This document shows positions 25,839 to 36,946 of a stretch of DNA of 64,000 nucleotides, piece by piece. Each line of letters starts with the position of its first letter. Positions within the stretch are counted from its first letter, which is position 1. The DNA is taken from contig JABBOT010000080.1 in NCBI GenBank assembly GCA_016165875.1, positions 49,775,159 through 49,839,158 on the forward strand. Direction: 5' to 3'. The notes under the pieces are model-generated. The model was not told the origin of the DNA. It saw only the letters and a list, made by a program, of their open reading frames with translations, and did not search any database. Both the position numbers and the translations under genes were made by a program. The stretch is from Acanthopleura granulata (taxonomy: Eukaryota > Mollusca > Polyplacophora > Chitonida > Chitonidae).

Positions 25839-28262
25839 TGTAAATGTTACAATTAGCTTTAATCAGCATATGTCAACGTTTATTTTGATTAGAGGAAATC
25901 ATTCTTGAATGCGACGCGACTAATCAGTCTCATAATTCTAGCGTTAATTAAGCCTTTGTTTGTACAGTGCATTTGCTGGAAAATCAAGAATCGGCTTTTG
26001 TATAGTAGTAAGATTGCCATGAAAAACAAATAAACTGTTACAGATAACATGGCTGTTCACAGGTGCCGCTCCTAAGAATCACCATTTCACCTCTATTTCT
26101 GCATGTTACATGTGCCAAACTTCTCTTACGTGACTTGACTGAGATTCCTCCCCTGTCTCCGCGACTATATTCTCTAGAACAATTCTAAGTCTACACCATT
26201 CTAGACATCTATAATAAATTGCAATGTTTATCACTGCGTTTGGCTTTTGTTTTGTTCTTTTTTTTTTTACAACTTTTGCCTAACTCTGCTTAAGGCATGG
26301 TGGTGCCATGGGACATGTATGACACGTGTTTGACAATCCCTGATGCATGCATACATGTCTGCTCAGCAAGGGTACCTCAGGGTCTGTTCTTATACACCTG
26401 GACTTGAATATCGGAATAATGACATGCACTCGCCCTCCAGTTAGCAGGGAATTAGCCTGTATTTATATATTTACCAAACAATCACTCAATTATATTGTTT
26501 TGACCTCGTATTTAATACATTGCATTGTTTTCCTTGTCATGCAAATCGAGTCAGCGTTTGACCTAATCCGACACGATGTACGTCTGTATGTGTGTTTAAC
26601 GTACTGACATATTAATATACTGTATTGCATACAGACATCAGACTGAAAAGGCCCGTAGAACCGGGGGCTGTGTGGCGACCGCTTGGTTGCTGGGATACTC
26701 CCTCACTTCTATTACCTATATCTCCAAAACCACAGATCCTTTTCAAATAACATTTGCATGGTTGTGTTCCCTGATAATTTGCCTTCACACTGGTGTATAA
26801 TATAGGCATAGATGGTCAGCGTTGATACTCCAAAACGGCCACAAATCTCTTTTCGACTTCTCAACACCGATAACCAGAGTGACCAACTAGCTTCTCAGAT
26901 TGCTTAAGACATGAGACTCGAAAAAAGTGACGCGCAGGATCAAAGCTCTACAGAGTCCAATAATAATGAAGGAGTGTGTGGGTGCGGCATTCAATTAACA
27001 ATACACAAAAGGCATCGGACTGTTTCAACATTGAAAAAAATCAAGTTGCTTCCTTTCACTGTAAATAAAATTAGTTTATGCAAAATTTCACTTGCTACCT
27101 TCTCCATTTCTGGATGGTTCGCAGGAAAAGGCACTCGATTAGATGACTGATGTCTTTGATCAGTGTTTATATCAGCGAGTAAAAGGTCATGCCATTGACC
27201 TCACAAGCCACATTTGGATTTGCACGAAACGAAAGCGATACTGGGGAAATGGGTCATTGCGCACGTCTACTCTGTACTGGGATTTCTCAAAACAGCCCCA
27301 GTAGCCCAAGTTAAGCGGGGGTAATTTGAAAACCCATCTATCGGCCTTCCTACTGTGTTTGACCCTTTAAGAAGTAATTAAGTCCCCATACAAGTCCTGG
27401 TCAAGCTGTGGGCTGCTGGTGTTAATGACCACCAGCTACATGGTTTCAGTCGAGCCCCACAGATACTCATGGTCAACCAGCCTTCTCACTCCACTAAAAT
27501 AGTGTTATACCTACGGTTAACATTTAAAGTATATCTGGTTTTGGCAAAGTGAGTGTCTACTGTGTTTAATATATTTAGTCTAATACATTTTTTTAACTTC
27601 TAGAAGAGAAAAAGACAACCAGCAGAAAGTGTTCTCCATTGTGACCCATAGAAACAGTAGAGCCTATATACTACATATAGAGAGATATAACCATTTGAAC
27701 AAACATGGTGTACAAACATGGCCTATATACTACATATCTGTATAGAGAGAGATAATCATTTGAACAAACATGGTGTAACAGAAAAAGAATGAAAATGATA
27801 CTGAATAACTGTGCCCATTATTATGAAAGAAAATGCCAATACTTTCCAACAGTGTATATTTTGATTTCACGGCGCACAAGTGCATCAGATGTACTTAGTG
27901 CAATGTTTATAAAAGATTTTCGTATCTTTGCTGACTAATATCAATTGGTGGCGTACATGTAGCTCTTCTATAGAGCTGGGCTTGTGTAACTAAGGCTTCT
28001 CTTAAGGTAATAGTTCTACAGAAAAGGTTCTAATAATCTCATACTGTATTTAGAGCTTTAATAATTCTTTTAAAGTGATAGACTGCGCAAGTTCTAAGTT
28101 AAGTTTGTCAAAAAGTTTGGACAATATTATGTTTAGCTCGGGAAAGTATTTTATTTTCTAACGGCTACTACGACATCGGAAACTGTGCTCTGTCCACTAG
28201 CATGAAACGCAGCCATTCTGTCTGGGCTGTGAAGGAATTCTTCCACGCGCGGAATACTCTTG
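25839..28262. other. intergenic, nothing coding recognised
   Basis: Several short open frames but no family resemblance. A local tandem duplication at about 27660-27778 (two copies of a unit containing catttgaacaaacatggtgt) is the only clear structure. Confidence 0.35.
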
Positions 28263-28510
28263 TCACATGAGACTGTAGTAAACTGTTGGGGTTCTGTTTG
28301 TAACTTGAGTATATATTGTAAGTTTACAACAAGAAATGATCAAGAAACCTACTCTTAACGCAACACAATGGTCTGGAAATACTTTGCAGTGTTGTCCACA
28401 CGTGTACTTATTGTAATGAAAACACATAATATTAAAACAGTGTCCTGTTCCCATGTTATTACATGTTACATTGACTGTCAACTCAGAAGGTTTACATCAC
28501 AGCTTATAAA
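28263..28510 (-). repeat. dispersed repeat (partner of 7030-7300)
   Basis: Inverted copy of the segment that interrupts the LINE at 7030-7300. Recognised from shared strings and parallel translations. Confidence 0.65.
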
Positions 28511-29808
28511 CAGGTGATATCTCTTTACTCTCTGGGGCTCGTGTTACAAAGCTGGAAGCTGTCTCTCAAAGGGATCGCAACGTTACGCCATCCTAATTAC
28601 CATGACAACCTGACGGCATACGCCGCCTTCGTACTTGCGACCGGACTGCTTTGAGAAACAGCCCTCGAACAGACGTAAATTCCGTAAGTATACTAAATAT
28701 GGTGGTGCTTGTGGTGTTTTAGTAAGACGCTACTAAGGTCGCTACTCTACGTCTGACGTAAGCTACACCAGCTTTGGTTGGTAAATCTCTCATAAGCTTA
28801 AAAGCCTTCAGATCCCCAGTCGGCAGCAAATACTTCAAAGGAAGATAAATCAGCTAAGAATTCATTCAAATTCAAACACGTTTTTGTATTCCGAAAGAAA
28901 TTTGTAATCTTTTTAATGAACCGTCCCTCAGTCATGAGCTGTCTTTAAATAGTGTCTTGGATGGTACATGAAAAATGATTTTTGTTGCACATTTCTTGTG
29001 CATTTATCAGGGGCATATCCCCATGCCCAAAGGCCATAAAAAAGTATGAGGTTTCATGCCCAAATGCCATAATCAGTATGAGGTTTCATGAACGAGCGGT
29101 ATAATTCATCATGAGGGATTCAGGGAAGAAATGTCTATTTCTATATACCAGCTCGGTGAGGGCATGGTGACAGTTTTTAAAGCCAATGTGGTCTTTCGGT
29201 GATAAGTTGCCATCAATGTACATGTATATAACAAGTAATTTGGAAGAATTCTAATTTAATTGGTTCTGCACCATACATATAAAGGCATACAGTAAGTTGC
29301 AGGACGTGCCATTTTTCTGTAGTTTGTTAGAATAACCCAGTAACATTGCAAATGACAGCACTGTTTCATTTTGTTTATCATCATCTGGTCTGTGATTTTG
29401 TTTGAATGCTTTTCGTGTTTAACCTGTTATGGTTAGGCCATGAAGAAACATTTCTATTGTGGTTTGATCAGAACATATGTTCAATGAAAAGGCCAACTGC
29501 ATGTGTGCTGTGAGAAATGTTACAAGGACTGACTCATGTGGAACACCTGAAATCTATGGCTGGCTTCTCATCTTGCCACTTAGATCTTGGCACACAAAAT
29601 ATCAAAGTATAGTCTGATTTCCTTGGGTTTGTCATACAAGGTTTGTGAGCCTTTACTGTTTTCAGATATTTCATACTTGGTGTTTAATTGCACAGTATTA
29701 ACACGTTTACTAATTAGAGTAAAAACTCTAGCGCATTGGCTGTTTACTGAATAAATAAGTAAATTTGAAATAAATGAGTAAATGATATTCATAAGTATGC
29801 CTGAAGTA
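28511..29808. other. intergenic, nothing recognised
   Basis: No gene, RNA or repeat family recognised, apart from a short duplicated string (agtatgaggtttcatg) near 29043-29090. Confidence 0.3.
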
Positions 29809-29850
29809 CATATACTCTCCTACATGTAGTTACATGTAGGAGAGTATATG
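29809..29850. repeat. perfect 20-bp inverted repeat (hairpin)
   Basis: The left arm catatactctcctacatgta at 29809-29828 and its exact reverse complement at 29831-29850 are separated by GT. No transposon ends or gene were recognised around it. Confidence 0.9.
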
Positions 29851-30194
29851 AGTGTGTACTAATACTGACGATTTTGATTTACACTTTAAAGCATTGATGC
29901 AGAATCTTGTTAATTCACGATCCATGTTGGGGTATTCTCTTCAGGACGAAGTTACCTGTAGCTTAACTGTTTTCCATAAAGAACCCCCAATCGATAATAC
30001 TTAACATGTTCAGGCTTTGAGAAGAAGTACACGTGGTAGATGGTCTTGCATGGCCGATGGAAAAATGGGTGAGCAGGTCGGAGAAGTAGTCTTTGTGGAT
30101 TGTTTCCGAAGCACTGTGACATCTAACCTTCCAAGTGGAATAAAGTAATCATTAAGGAGGTATTCACTGAAAGTGTTGCTTTGATAATCAAAAT

Positions 30195-30400
30195 ATGGAA
30201 CATTTCATTTATACGTCCTCGGCCAGCATTATGGTGGGAGGAAACCCATGCCCATCCCCAAGTTGTTGACAGACCTTCCCACGGACTGCCGGAGAGGAAG
30301 CCAGCATGAGCTGGATTAGAACTCACAATGACCGCATTGGTGGGATGCTCCTAGGTCATTGCGCTGCGCTAACCGACTGAGCCACGGAGGCTCCCTGTTG
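30195..30400 (-). repeat. SINE family A, tail-truncated
   Basis: Minus-oriented body (ggccagcattatggtgggag) through to the tRNA-like head (gctaaccgactgagccacgg) at the right end. Confidence 0.8.
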
Positions 30401-31018
30401 GGTATATACAGAGAGCTCTCTACTAGATCATACAATAATCATAGACCATATTTCGGCTGCGTTTTGAGTCTGGGTTTCGGGGTATACTTAAATTCAAATT
30501 GCTGCTCTTCACATGTATCAATCATTAGTAGGTTTATTTACTTCCTATAAGCAACTGTAGTGTTTTCCAGTTGGCTATGCCTGTATAAATATGGACTTGA
30601 TATCGGTTATATAATGCAGAATAGAATCACAGAATAGAATGCAGAATAGAGCATCAGTGGCAATATACTAAGTGCTATGTGCAGGACTTCATAATATGAT
30701 ATCGAGCACCTTTAATACAAATGAAAGTACATGCTAGTTTCACTTATTAGAAGAGCATGAGACTGGACAACGTAAGAAACAGCAATAGGCAACACATGTC
30801 AGGGCTAGTCAGAAAGACAAACTGATTTCACGCTTTAAGAGTATTGAAATCGCGATCAGGGTTCCGGTAGGGGCTTAGTTCAGAAAAATAGAGTAATAGT
30901 TACACAGTAAGTTTAAAATAACGATAATTTAAGTAATTAATCGTTCGTGCTAATTTTCATTGCATGTGTATGAATAAATTGCAAATAAACGTACATGCAT
31001 AATTATGTACATACAATT
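30401..31018. other. intergenic, nothing recognised
   Basis: AT-rich unique-looking sequence without coding signal. Confidence 0.3.
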
Positions 31019-31019
31019 A

Positions 31020-31290
31020 TATATTTATTTATTTATTCCATTGGTGTTTTACGCCATAGTCAAGAATATTTCACTTTTACGACGGCGGCCAGTATTATGG
31101 ATAGGAGGAAGCCGGACAGAGCCAGGAGGAAACCCACGACCATCCGCAGCTTGCTGGCAGACCTTCCCACGTACAACCGGAGAGGAAGCCAGCATGACCT
31201 GAACTTGAATCCACAGCGACCGCACTGATGGAAGGCTTCGGGTCACAGTGCTGCGCTAGCGCGCTAACCGACTGAACCACGAAGGCCCCT
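31020..31290 (-). repeat. SINE family A, near full length
   Basis: The tail (tatttatttattccattggt, acgccatagtcaag), body (ccagtattatggataggagg, cttcccacgtacaaccgg) and tRNA-like head (gcgctaaccgactgaaccac) are all present in minus orientation. Confidence 0.88.
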
Positions 31291-31763
31291 CAAATATATA
31301 TATATATAAACAGTAATTATAAGAACGTAAATGTATATTAAACATGAAAGCGAGAATCCTTAATGAGCCATGATGGCGATTGTACCATAAGAGTAAGTCT
31401 TTTAGGATGCCGACACGGGTTTAGTTAAGAAAAACTTAAGTAATACACGTAGTTACATGGACTAATGTATATATAACCTGAGTATATGTATATAGTAAGT
31501 ATAAAGTAACCATAATTTAAATCATCAATCACGCTGAATTTTCATTTTATGTATCGATACAGTGCACATACACGTACATGCATATTATGTACATAGATAT
31601 TATAGATATATAAACTGAGATGATCGTAAATGTATATTAACTATAAAGCGGTTTCATTAATTGCTATCGCATCTGTTCTAAATATATATATATACCAAAT
31701 ACATATTACCATAGGTACAGCATGCTTAAGATGGGTAAGATAAAATCCAGTGAATGCCGATTT

Positions 31764-34700
31764 TCATATGAAATTGATGAGATATTGTCGAATAATGGAT
31801 TTGAAAAGTGATTTTGAATTAATAAGCTTCAGTTCTAGAGGAACAGAGTTCCAGATTCTCGGAGATTTTTCTCTTAGAATATACAGCATTATTTGCCACG
31901 AAAAATAAGGTTCATAGATATTTAGCGCACTCTGCTGGGTTGGATAGTTGTGAACATCAGATTGCTCAGTAAGGTAATTTCTTAATCTAGATGGCATGAA
32001 GCAGCGGTGGTGTAAAAATCTGTCCACAAACAATGGTAGAAACAGTCGTTGATTTGCATAAATGGCATGATATTGAACTGCGTAATTAAAGTACACTGGA
32101 ACATGTCTTTCTTATGGATATACAACTTCTTGGTTTATTATCACGACGTTTCGATGTAGATACTAACATCGTTATCAAGTGAGTGAAATCAAGACATCAA
32201 CACTCTTAAATATAGCAAGTAGAGATACAAGTGTCAACATGTAGAACACTATTCAGAGGGATTAGGCTCGGTGGGGTTCCAGGTCAGTTTGGAGGATTAG
32301 TAGGTCATAAGCTGAGGGAAGGTAAATCCCTTGATCTCTGTTGAGGCTAGGCTTTAAAGGGATTTACCTTCCCTCAGCTTATGACCTACTAATCCTCCAA
32401 ACTGACCTGGAACCCCACCGAGCCTAATCCCTCTGAATAGTGTTCTACATGTTGACACTTGTATCTCTACTTGCTATATTTAAGAGTGTTGATGTCTTGA
32501 TTTCACTCACTTGATAACGATGTTAGTATCTACATCGAAACGTCGTGATAATAAACCAAGAAGTTGTATATCCATAAGAAAGACATGTTCCAGTGTACTT
32601 CCATCCCAACTTCTAAATGCCACTTAAACAAGTCATATGCGTAATTAAAGGCTTAGTATGAGCTAATCTATCAGCAAGAAAAACATTACGCACTATTCCT
32701 TTCTGCAATAATACTAAAGATTGGAGATGAGTCGGGTAGGTGTAAGTATGCCGTATGAAACGTAAGGAAAAAAGAAGAGCATATAGTAGAGAATGAGACG
32801 TGTTGTCCTGTTTACGAAGTGTTTGACGTGGTCGAGTGTCCCGATGTTTCTGAACAGTTTGGTTCTGAGTGATTCTATGTGAGTTTCCCAATTAAGTTTC
32901 GTGTTAACGTGAATGCCCAAGAATTTGAATGTGTCCTCGTTGTTAATGTCTTTACGATCTACCGAAACAACAGGCATTGTGGCTCTAGATAAACGAGTTT
33001 GCCGAAAAACATAAATTTTGTTTCAGCTTCATTTAGGGTGAGTTTATTAGCAGAGAACCAATCATTCAGAGTGCTGAGCTCCTCACTAATCGTTTATTGT
33101 AAAGAATCCACGTCGGTGTGCGAAACTGTGGCACTGGTGTCATCCTCAAAGAGGATTACATTTATAATCTGTGGTATGTGGCTGAAGTCATTGATGTATA
33201 GGAGAAACAAAAGTGGGTCAAGAATTGATCCCTGGGGATCATCGCAGTCAGTTGGAAGGCATTCACAGATGTTGTAACATAGGACACTTTGGGATCTGTT
33301 ACGTATGTAGTTTTTGAACCAACGGAGGGCTGTTCCTTGTGTATCATAATGCTGCAGTTTTTGTAAAAAAATAATGTGACTGACAGTGTCAAATGCCTCT
33401 GACAAATCAAGAGAAACGGATATAGCGTATTTTGTGGAATTACGGGCGGATATCAAGTGATATCAGAGCAGGGACAGCATCGATTTTTCAGTGGTTGTTT
33501 CGGAATCCGAACTGATTTTCTGACAATATATTAGAGAACGGGAATAGGAGGTTTGACAGGATTTTTTCGAGCATTACAGACGGTACTCTGTAAAATGAGT
33601 GTATTTGAGAATGGATGTTTTGATGATGTCTATTCCTGCAGCCCCATTTTTCAGAGATTGTCTTACGGTTTTGATTTCAGCAGGTGTAACATCTGGAATA
33701 AGGAAGGGTTAGCATTTGGTAGGAAATCTTTGAAATCTGAATCAGTGTCAGGAACGTTGGAAGCTAGAGTCGAGTCTACTGTGGTAAAATATTCACTGAG
33801 CTGATTGGCAATTTGTACAGGATCAGTTATTTCAGCCACGGCAGTTACTATAGACTTTGGTAGATTCACAGACAGTGTCCTTCCCATTAGTTCATTCAAT
33901 GTTTTCAAGGCGCCTCATATATGATCAGTAAGACTGGTTAAATTTGTCCTCAAAATATTTGCTCTTGACTTTTTCAAGACATGTTTTATTCGTTTCTATA
34001 CCGATTAGATTGCCATACTATGTTAGAGTTTTTGTGCTTTAAATGCGGCCTATACAATTTGTTTTTTTGTTTTGGCGGGGGGGGGGGAATTAAGAATAGC
34101 AGGACTGATCCATCGTTTCTTGATTTTTGTATGGCTGTTCAATTTAGGTGGGACAATCGGGAAACTTTCGGAGTAAACAGATGACATAGATTCGGAAAAA
34201 ATTCTGTGGCTCCCTCTACATCATCGGTGTATTCGTGAAGATTATTCCAGTCAAACTTTTGTGATTTTTGCAGGAACAGCGCCTTTTGGGTTGGACTAAC
34301 AGTGCGATAGCTGTTACTGTAGCTCTGGCCAATTGTTGTTCGGATGTCTTGTACAATGTGATAAATGGAGAAATGGTTCGACAAATCAGATAGAATAACT
34401 TCTGCGCGGGAGATTTCGTGGTGGAAGTTAGTATAAATATTATCTATGAGCGTGGATGTGTGAGGCGTAAACCCAGTTGGTTTTGTAATTTGGGGGAAGA
34501 AGAAAAAAGATTTCATTGTTTCATAGAACGTTTTCACGGTCACTGTGGTGAGTGGTTTTGAAAAGGCCGATATTGAGATAACCCATTATAATGCATTTCT
34601 TTTTTTCTGGTTTCAGTGAGTTAATTATGTATAAAATACGGTTGTTGAAGTCGGCCAAACTATTACCGGGAGACCGATATATTGTCCCTATCATATACGT

Positions 34701-35065
34701 ATTTGTATTGTCTTCTATTTATACAAACACTCACTCGCAAATACTATCACAAAAGCTAAGATCTGATCTAGTGTGGCCATGTCTAAGTTCATCCTGAACA
34801 TATATTGCTATAACTACCTCTATCCTGGTTTGTCGTGTAACATGATTGGTCGTATAACCTGGAATTGAATACATCGGCTCGTGGACTGATCTAGCCACGT
34901 TTCTGTGACACCGATAGCGGAAAACTCTAAATCAAGGAAGTTGAGCGTAGATATAAATTCCGTGTAATTAGCCTTTAAACTGAAAAGCGAATAACGGAGC
35001 TGTTTTATTTAGTAGATTTGATGGCACATTGTCATTAAAAGAAGATTTTTGCAATAGTTTGGTTG
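31764..35065 (-). mobile_element. CR1/L2-like non-LTR retrotransposon, degenerate and interrupted
   Basis: On the minus strand the endonuclease begins near 35030 (LKANYTEFISTLNFLDLEFS, then GVTETWLDQ). It continues at 34139-34543 (TSTLIDNIYTNFHHEISRAE). Reverse transcriptase segments are at 33094-33456: DLSEAFDTVSH, then GSILDPLLFLLYINDF, then FEDDTSA. The FADD box has become FEDD. The thumb and C-terminal parts are at 31764-32977 (FRNIGTLDHVKHFVNRTTRL). Frameshifts and stops make it inactive. It is the same type as the plus-strand LINE at 5.7-9.0 kb. A palindromic element splits it at 32092-32637. Confidence 0.87.
32092..32637. mobile_element. 546-bp palindromic insertion with 13-bp target-site duplication
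   Basis: Two perfect or near-perfect 244-bp arms (32089-32332 and 32357-32600) flank a 24-bp loop. A 37-bp asymmetric tail follows at 32601-32637. The target-site duplication TGCGTAATTAAAG occurs at 32079-32091 and 32638-32650, and removing the insert restores the LINE sequence. Each arm contains cgatgttagtatctacatcg followed by aaacgtcgtg. This is a short hairpin next to AAAC, resembling conserved terminal motifs of Penelope-like elements. Inverted terminal repeats plus a short tail also suit a Penelope-like element that has lost its coding region. The class is inference; the palindrome and the target-site duplication are direct observations. Confidence 0.85.
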
Positions 35066-35895
35066 TACCGAATTTATTGCTGATCAATGGGAAATCTCGA
35101 TGTCAGTGTTGTCGGTAATGTATGTATTATCTAGCTCTGTATTTAACTGGAGTGGGTCAAAGCACATATTTTCAGAAACTGTAGCTGAAGCAACTGTCGA
35201 CCTCAAGTTCATGATGGAAAGGCAATTCTCGGAGAAACGTGTTCATTGTGTAAAACTAACTTTCAGAGCAGTTGTAGGCATGATCCTTAACTATCTGTGT
35301 GTCATTCTGAGGTGCAGGTTTGTAAACCTGCAGAAAGTACAGATTCAGGTTACAATTGCGAAAAATACCTAGGATCTCAAAAATCGTGCCGTGTTAAGAG
35401 CACACACAACAATGCTCGAGAGCCCGGTGATTTTTTTCTACATGAGCCGTAATGCTTTGTTGCTATGTTGCGTAGAAAGAACAGGGCTCACGTAAGAAAA
35501 TAGTCTGTTGAAGCTATTAGTTCAAGCTTTGTGAACTCGTTTTAAGTTTGAGTGTAACACACGGTGCAGGCGATGATAGGTATGGCCTGGTGGCGAAGGA
35601 CGAGGTCTGTAGGGCTATTGTTTGCAATCAAAGAAAGGCTACCACAAATGAAACAATAGTGAGGATGAATGCCACTTAGGAATATACACAAGAAAATATA
35701 TTGTTGGGAATGGGACGACAAACCAGGCGAATTGGAACTGTGGCATGGACAAAATGTGTTCGTTTTATTGCGATGAAGTCGGAACGTCAGATTATGGCAC
35801 TTCCTTCCCATTAATGAAAAGTTTCCCTTTTGAAAATGGGACTTTCTTCCGGCCTGAAATGAACTGTTCTTGAGATTTCTGAAATAGACCTTTAC

Positions 35896-35967
35896 CTTTC
35901 TATCTTCTGGAATTAGGTCCTCCAACACAAATACTTCACTTTCCTTCAGCAAAGGTCGCGCTGCCAT
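35896..35967 (-). other. candidate isolated first coding exon (uncertain)
   Basis: On the minus strand a methionine opens MAARPLLKESEVFVLEDLIP and continues EDRK to a possible 5' splice site (aag|gtaaag). The composition is protein-like. No following exon or family was identified, and the frame beyond the donor looks non-coding. It would be transcribed divergently from DCAF17. It may also be chance or LINE-related. Confidence 0.2.
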
Positions 35968-36845
35968 TTGAACATCCCATTTCTTTTGCCTATACAGAAA
36001 TTTAGCCAGTATACGTGGCGTACGGCCGTCAGTATTACGCCCAGCTCATTTTGTGCGCATTTTCAGTTTTCGTCGGTAGCAGCTTTAGCTGATTGGTTAT
36101 AACATTTTGTATGATTTTTGTAACATTTTCTCAGGGAGATTCCTTTATGCCACCGAATCATAAATTAAATTATTTTTTTGACAACGAGAACGCGAAATTC
36201 GGTCGACAACACGAAATTCAGAGGAGGGAGCGAGATTTGCACGACAATCGCGATTGAGTATCGTTGCGTGAAGTCTCGTTGCAATCTGTTCAGAATGTCT
36301 CGTTGTAGTTGCAATAATCTACCTCTTGCTTTTTCTCGCTTTTTCCTTCTGACTGAGGACTTTTATCGGAAAATATCTCCAAAAATAAGACACGCAGGCA
36401 TTCAAAAGTTGCCCAGAAAATCACTAGCGTGTATACGGGCTTACTTATAACAGATGATCCCAATGACAACTCGTTTTTTGTTTTGTTTTTTTGTTTTCTT
36501 CCGTTTTTGCCTTTTTTTTTACCATATTTCACATATGTAGCGGCACAGATCAGGTCACGTGACTTAAGCCCTCCGGTTCTGGTCGTGAGGTCAACAGCTC
36601 ACACGTGCAGTCCAACAAATAAGAGCTGTCATATTGTAACAATTGTGGATAACTTTTCCCGAACAGACCGGGCGAATCACATTGTAACACTGGTGGCACC
36701 ACTCGAAAAAGCGAGAGGTACATTACAACTAGTGTTGGCGCCCTAATCTCGACTTTATCTCGACAAAATCTAGCACTGTCGTTTAAATATCGGTGTTTCT
36801 TGCATGGGGCAAAATCTCGAGAAACTATAGTCCAACATGAACTCC

Positions 36846-36919
36846 ACTGTCGCTCCGATTTTTGGATGTCGCTATACCAGTGGGTGGGTATAGCGACATC
36901 CAAACATCGGAACGACAGT
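36846..36919. promoter_or_regulatory. imperfect 33-bp hairpin upstream of DCAF17 start codon
   Basis: The arms at 36846-36878 and 36888-36919 pair with two internal mismatches around a short G/T-rich loop (core ggatgtcgctatacc). The structure ends 27 bp before the ATG at 36947, so it is either in the 5' UTR, where it could affect translation, or in the core promoter. It may be a decayed MITE. Its role is inferred from position only. Confidence 0.55.
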
Positions 36920-36946
36920 TGAGCTATGTAGGACTGGAGAGACAGC

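Noticed and set aside
35542..35967. 141-residue minus-strand frame as a whole gene
   Set aside because: Only the first 24 residues look protein-like and end at a possible donor; the rest has no recognisable domain. Listed only as a low-confidence exon.
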